From Candidatus Chloroploca sp. Khr17 (GTDB lineage: Bacteria; Chloroflexota; Chloroflexia; Chloroflexales; Chloroflexaceae), in NCBI RefSeq assembly GCF_004138165.1, contig NZ_RYFF01000009.1, forward strand, positions 1 to 61,506: 61,506 bases of DNA, read 5' to 3'. A program made the translations under genes and the position numbers. Positions 57,645 to 61,506 of the stretch are shown here, in pieces; within the stretch, counting starts at the first letter, position 1; every line of letters starts with the position of its first letter. The notes below the pieces were generated by a model. That model saw only the letters and a program-made list of their open reading frames with translations, had not been told where the DNA came from and made no database searches.

Positions 57645-60600
57645 ATGTATCACACCCAATCGATCAACCTGAAGCAGAGTCTACGGCGCATCGGCAGACT
57701 GGTCGCGCCGTTCATGGCCGCGGCCATGTTGGCCTTGCTGCTGCCCGGGCTAGTCCTGGCCGCTACCTTTACTACCACAGTAGATACCGGCACCAACGCG
57801 CTGGGCGATGCCGGTGCCGCCAGCGCGGTCGCGCTGAAAAGCAATGGCCTGGCGGTGATCAGCTATTGGGATAAGACCGCCGGCAACCTGGGCGATCTGA
57901 AAGTGGCCTTTTGTAACGACCCGGCCTGTAGCAACCCCACCATTCAGACCATCGGTGTAATGGAGGGGACGAGGACAACCTCGGTGGCCTTGACCACTGG
58001 CGACGTGCCGGTGATCAGTTACCCCGGGGCCGTGACCATGAATGTGGCTTTCTGCAACAGCGCCACCGATTGCAGCAGCCCCACCATCAAAACTCTGGAT
58101 ACCGCCTCCTCCGGTACTGTTAAATTGGGGGAATTCAGCTCGCTGGCCATAAACAGCAGCGGCTTTCCGGTGGTCAGTTATGATGAGTACATCAATTTGG
58201 GCGGTTCTCAAGCGAGCAGGCTAAAAGTGGCCTTTTGCCAGGATGCCACCTGTAACAGCGTCACCACCCGGGTGGTGGCTGGCGATGGCACCACCACAAC
58301 TACAGGAGAATACAATTCACTGGCGCTGACCGGCGGCGATGTGCCGGTGATCAGCTATGCAGAGGCAAGCAATACAATCGGTGGTCGTCTGATGATAGCC
58401 GTCTGTGAAAGCGCTACGGATTGCAACACGCCCACCATCAACATTGTGGACGATAGCATCGTTGGGGCTATCCCGGTCTCGTTGTTGGGGAGATACACCT
58501 CGCTGGCGCTGAACAACAGCAGTTACAACCTCTTTGAGGTGGAGTCCTGCGACTTTGGCGAGTTCACCAATACCATCACAGGCGACCCGAAACTTGGCCC
58601 GCTGGCCGACAACGGCGGCGACACCGAGACCCACGCCCTGCTGGATGGCAGCCCAGCCCTCGACGCCGGCAGCAGCGCCCTAACCACCGACCAGCGCAGT
58701 GCACCGCGCCCCTTCGGTCTGGCCGATGACATCGGCGCCTACGAGAGCCAGCTCATCGGCACCATCATCATCGCCAAGCAGACGGCCCCGGCCAACCAGG
58801 GCGACTTCGACTTCTCCCACAACATCACGGCGACCACTACCTTCACCCTGGCGGGCGGGCAGAGCGAGACCTTCCTCAACGTCGCGCCAGGCACGTACAC
58901 GGTCACCGAAGAAATCGAGGCAGGTTGGCGGCTCGTGGACCTGCGCTGCGACGACGGCAACAGCGCCCGGCCCTCCAGCGGCAGCACCAGCACACGCACC
59001 GCCACCATCGAAGTGGAACTGGGCGAGACGGTCACCTGCACCTTCACCAACAGCGAGGACGATATCATCTTCGTCCAGAAAGCGACCAGACCGGCCGGCG
59101 GTACGGGCTTCAACTTCACCGTGGGCGGGGACGCCTCCACCACCTTCTCGCTGGACGACGGCGGCATACAGGCGCTCGACGTGGTGTCAGGTACCTACAC
59201 CCTCACCGAGACGAATCCCAGCCCAGCCTATAACCTCGCTGAGATTGACTGCACCATCTTCGGTCCGGGTCCGACAGACGAGACGCCTGCCCCCGGCAAC
59301 CTGGCCACCGGCAGCGTTGACCTGACCATGAGCAGCGGGCAGGCGGCCTTCTGCCTGTTCACCAATGACAAAGCCGGCACGATCACCATCGTGAAGGACG
59401 CCGACCCGGCCGACGACACACAGTTCGACTTTGAAATCGTCGGCAGCCCGCCGTTCTCGAACACGCTCTTCAGCTTGCAGAACCCGCTCCAGCCGTCGAA
59501 GACGTTCACCGACGTCGTGCCCGGCGTCTACGGCGTGACGGAGGGTGCGCTGGCCGGCTGGGCGTTGACCGACATCGACTGCCAGTCGACGCTCGGCACG
59601 TCGAGCTATCTGATTGACTTGCCCACGCGTGGTGGCAACATCACCCTGGCCCCGGGCGACGACGTCACCTGCACCTTCAGCAACACCAAATTGGGGACGA
59701 TCTTTATCGGGAAGACGACGATACCGGCGACCATCAGTCCGAGTTTCGAGTTCACCCAGACCATCGACCCCGCAAACGGCGCTTTCCAGCTCAACCACGG
59801 TGGCTCATCCCTTCCTGGATGTGGTGCCTGGTCAGTACATCGTGTCGGAGATCAACGTGCCGGCGGGCTGGCAACTGAGCGACCTGACGTGCAACGACGG
59901 CGGCAGCGCCACGCCTTCGACGGTGGACCGGGCGACGCGCACGGCGACCATCAATGTGGAGCCGGGTGAGTCGGTTGGCTGCTACTTCGAAAACACACAG
60001 TTGGACACCATCGTCGTCATCAAGCGGGCGGTGGGCGGCGACGGTCGTTTCGCCTTCGCCAGCCCGCAGTTTGGCGCGTTCCAGCTGAACACCAGCAACG
60101 GCACCCAGCAGCAGAGCTTCACCAACCTGGCGCCGGGCAGCTACCGCATCACCGAGACCGTGCCCAGTGGCTGGACGGCCAGCGTGGCCGACCCGGTCTG
60201 CTCCAACGGTCAGCGCGCGAGTAGCCTGACCCTGGGTGCGGGCGAGAGTATCACCTGTGTCTTCGTCAACCTCAAGCAGGACACCCTGGTGGTCGAGCAG
60301 CGCACGGTGGGCGGCGACGGCAGCTTTGCCTTCGCGAGCCCGCAGCTCGGGGCCTTCAGCCTGAGCACGACGGGCGGCGCGGCCAGCCGATCCTTCCCCG
60401 CCCTGCAACCAGGTACCTACGCCATCAGTCCGACCATCCCGACCGGCTGGGTGCAGAGCGGCGCGACCTGCTCGGATGGCAGCAGCCCGAGCAGCGTCAG
60501 CCTGGCCCCCGGCGAAAACGTGACCTGCACCTTCATCAATACGCGCCTGAGCAGCATCACCGTTATTCAGCGCACCATCGGGGGCGATGCGAGCTTCACC

Positions 60601-61506
60601 TTCACGGGCGATCTGGGCAGCTTTAGCCTGAAGACAGCCAACGGTTTGGCCAAGCGGAGCTTCCGTGACCTGAGCGCGGGCACCTACGCCATCAGCGAAA
60701 CGGTGCCGAGCGGCTGGGACCTGACGAGCGCCACGTGCTCGGATGGCAGCCGTCCCGATGCGATCACGCTTGATCCGGGCGAACAGACGACCTGTACCTT
60801 CGTCAATACCAAACGGGCCAGTCTGACCGTTGTCAAGCAAGCAACCGGCAGCGATGCCACCTTCACCTTCAACAGCACCACCCTGACCCCGGACACGTTC
60901 ACTTTGGCAACCAGTGGGAGTGCCGCGCAACGCAGCTTCGCCGACCTCGCGCCCGGCACCTACGACCTGAGCGAGGCACCGCTGGCTGGCTGGCGTCAAG
61001 ACGGCGTCACCTGTAGCAACGGCAGCCCCGCCACGGCGATCAGCCTCAGCCCGGGCGAGCAGGTGACCTGCACCTTTGCCAACACCCAACTCGACGCGAT
61101 CACCGTGATCAAACGCACGGTCGGCGGCGAGGGCAGCTTCACCTTTACCAGTACGGGCCTTACTCCATCCAGCTTCAGCCTGACGACCAGCAACGGCACC
61201 GCGCAGCGCAGCTTCACCAACCTCGCCCCTGGCACCTACGCGCTCACCGAAACGGTACCAGTCGGCTGGACGGCCCAGGAGACCGACCCGGTCTGTTCCA
61301 ATGGTCAGCAGGCCAGCAGTTTGACCCTGGGCGCCGGCGAGAGCATCACCTGTGTGTTTGCGAATCGCAAGAATGACACGGTCATCGTCGAACAGCGCAC
61401 CATCGGTGGGGATGCCACCTTTGCCTTCGCAAGCACCCTGCCCGGGGCGAGCAGCTTTGCCCTGACCACCAGCAACAACATCACCCGGACAAGCCTGACC
61501 AACCTG
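57645..61506 (+). CDS. Large secreted surface protein with SpaA/prealbumin-like repeats (frameshifted, runs off the window)
   Basis: The ATG at 57645 (GGAGAGG upstream) opens a signal peptide (about 12-38, ending LVLAA). Repeats with GDVPVISY follow (to about residue 290), then a choice-of-anchor-Q-like piece ([29 protein letters not shown]). After that come at least ten SpaA-like units of about 80 residues (TI-I-K-T-P--, F-L--G-S-TF-NV-PGTY-VTE, L-PGE-VTCTF-N). One extra base near 59805-59811 shifts the frame; the +1 frame then stays open to 61506. It is probably a cell-surface or adhesion protein. Confidence 0.75.

Noticed and set aside
59791-61089. Minus-strand open frame over the SpaA repeats
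   Set aside because: It mirrors the periodic plus-strand repeats, and its own sequence is only a reflection of them.

Overview
The window reads as chromosomal DNA of a GC-rich bacterium, most likely a member of the Chloroflexota. That assignment is an inference from gene content: a KdpFABC/KdpD set, SbtA/SbtB, repeated META-domain hydrolases, SpaA/prealbumin-like surface repeats and abundant palindromic repeats. No rRNA or tRNA gene was seen. UGA works as a normal stop (for example kdpF and atpA).

Layout. 1-8.6 kb (minus strand): a CsbD/GlsB stress pair, then a complete nine-gene N-type ATPase operon (atpDCQRBEFAG) flanked by an intact and a truncated SnoaL-like gene. 9-19.4 kb: a degenerate OmpR-type regulator, a PfkB sugar-phosphate kinase, and envelope/stress genes (BON, CPBP protease, GIN-domain lipoprotein, glycine-rich membrane protein), followed by a Ca2+-type P-ATPase with two small membrane proteins and kdpE. 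19.9-29.6 kb: kdpFABC plus an extra 30-residue membrane ORF, divergent kdpD, and a KimA-like K+ transporter behind a structured leader. 30.5-39.6 kb: a HigBA-like toxin-antitoxin pair and a defence-type operon made of an MmeI-type methyltransferase, a decayed DarT/DarG pair, an SF2 helicase and a GIY-YIG nuclease. 39.9-49.5 kb: SbtA/SbtB bicarbonate transport, HlyIII, ArsC, MobA, Tpx, FmdB-type, Fur, a primary-type sigma factor, an SDR, SRPBCC and GlsB. 50-61.5 kb: a NarL-type two-component pair whose regulator has an in-frame stop, a LuxR fragment abutting a truncated META/beta-lactamase/hydrolase gene, and a frameshifted SpaA-repeat surface protein running off the window.

The first half is an ion-homeostasis and envelope-stress region. 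Na+/H+ is handled by the N-ATPase, K+ by Kdp and KimA, and Ca2+ by the P2A ATPase. Two regulatory signals tie it together. One is a near-identical A/T-rich box upstream of both kdpF and kimA (candidate KdpE site). The other is a CCTGAC-type palindrome placed 55-57 nt upstream of a TATRCT -10 box in front of three envelope-stress operons.

Mobile DNA is mostly non-autonomous. One family (five copies, 14-bp inverted ends, one copy with a perfect 12-bp target duplication) carries internal palindromic tandem repeats. A second family (about 120 bp) supplies the last codons of kdpC. No transposase gene is present.
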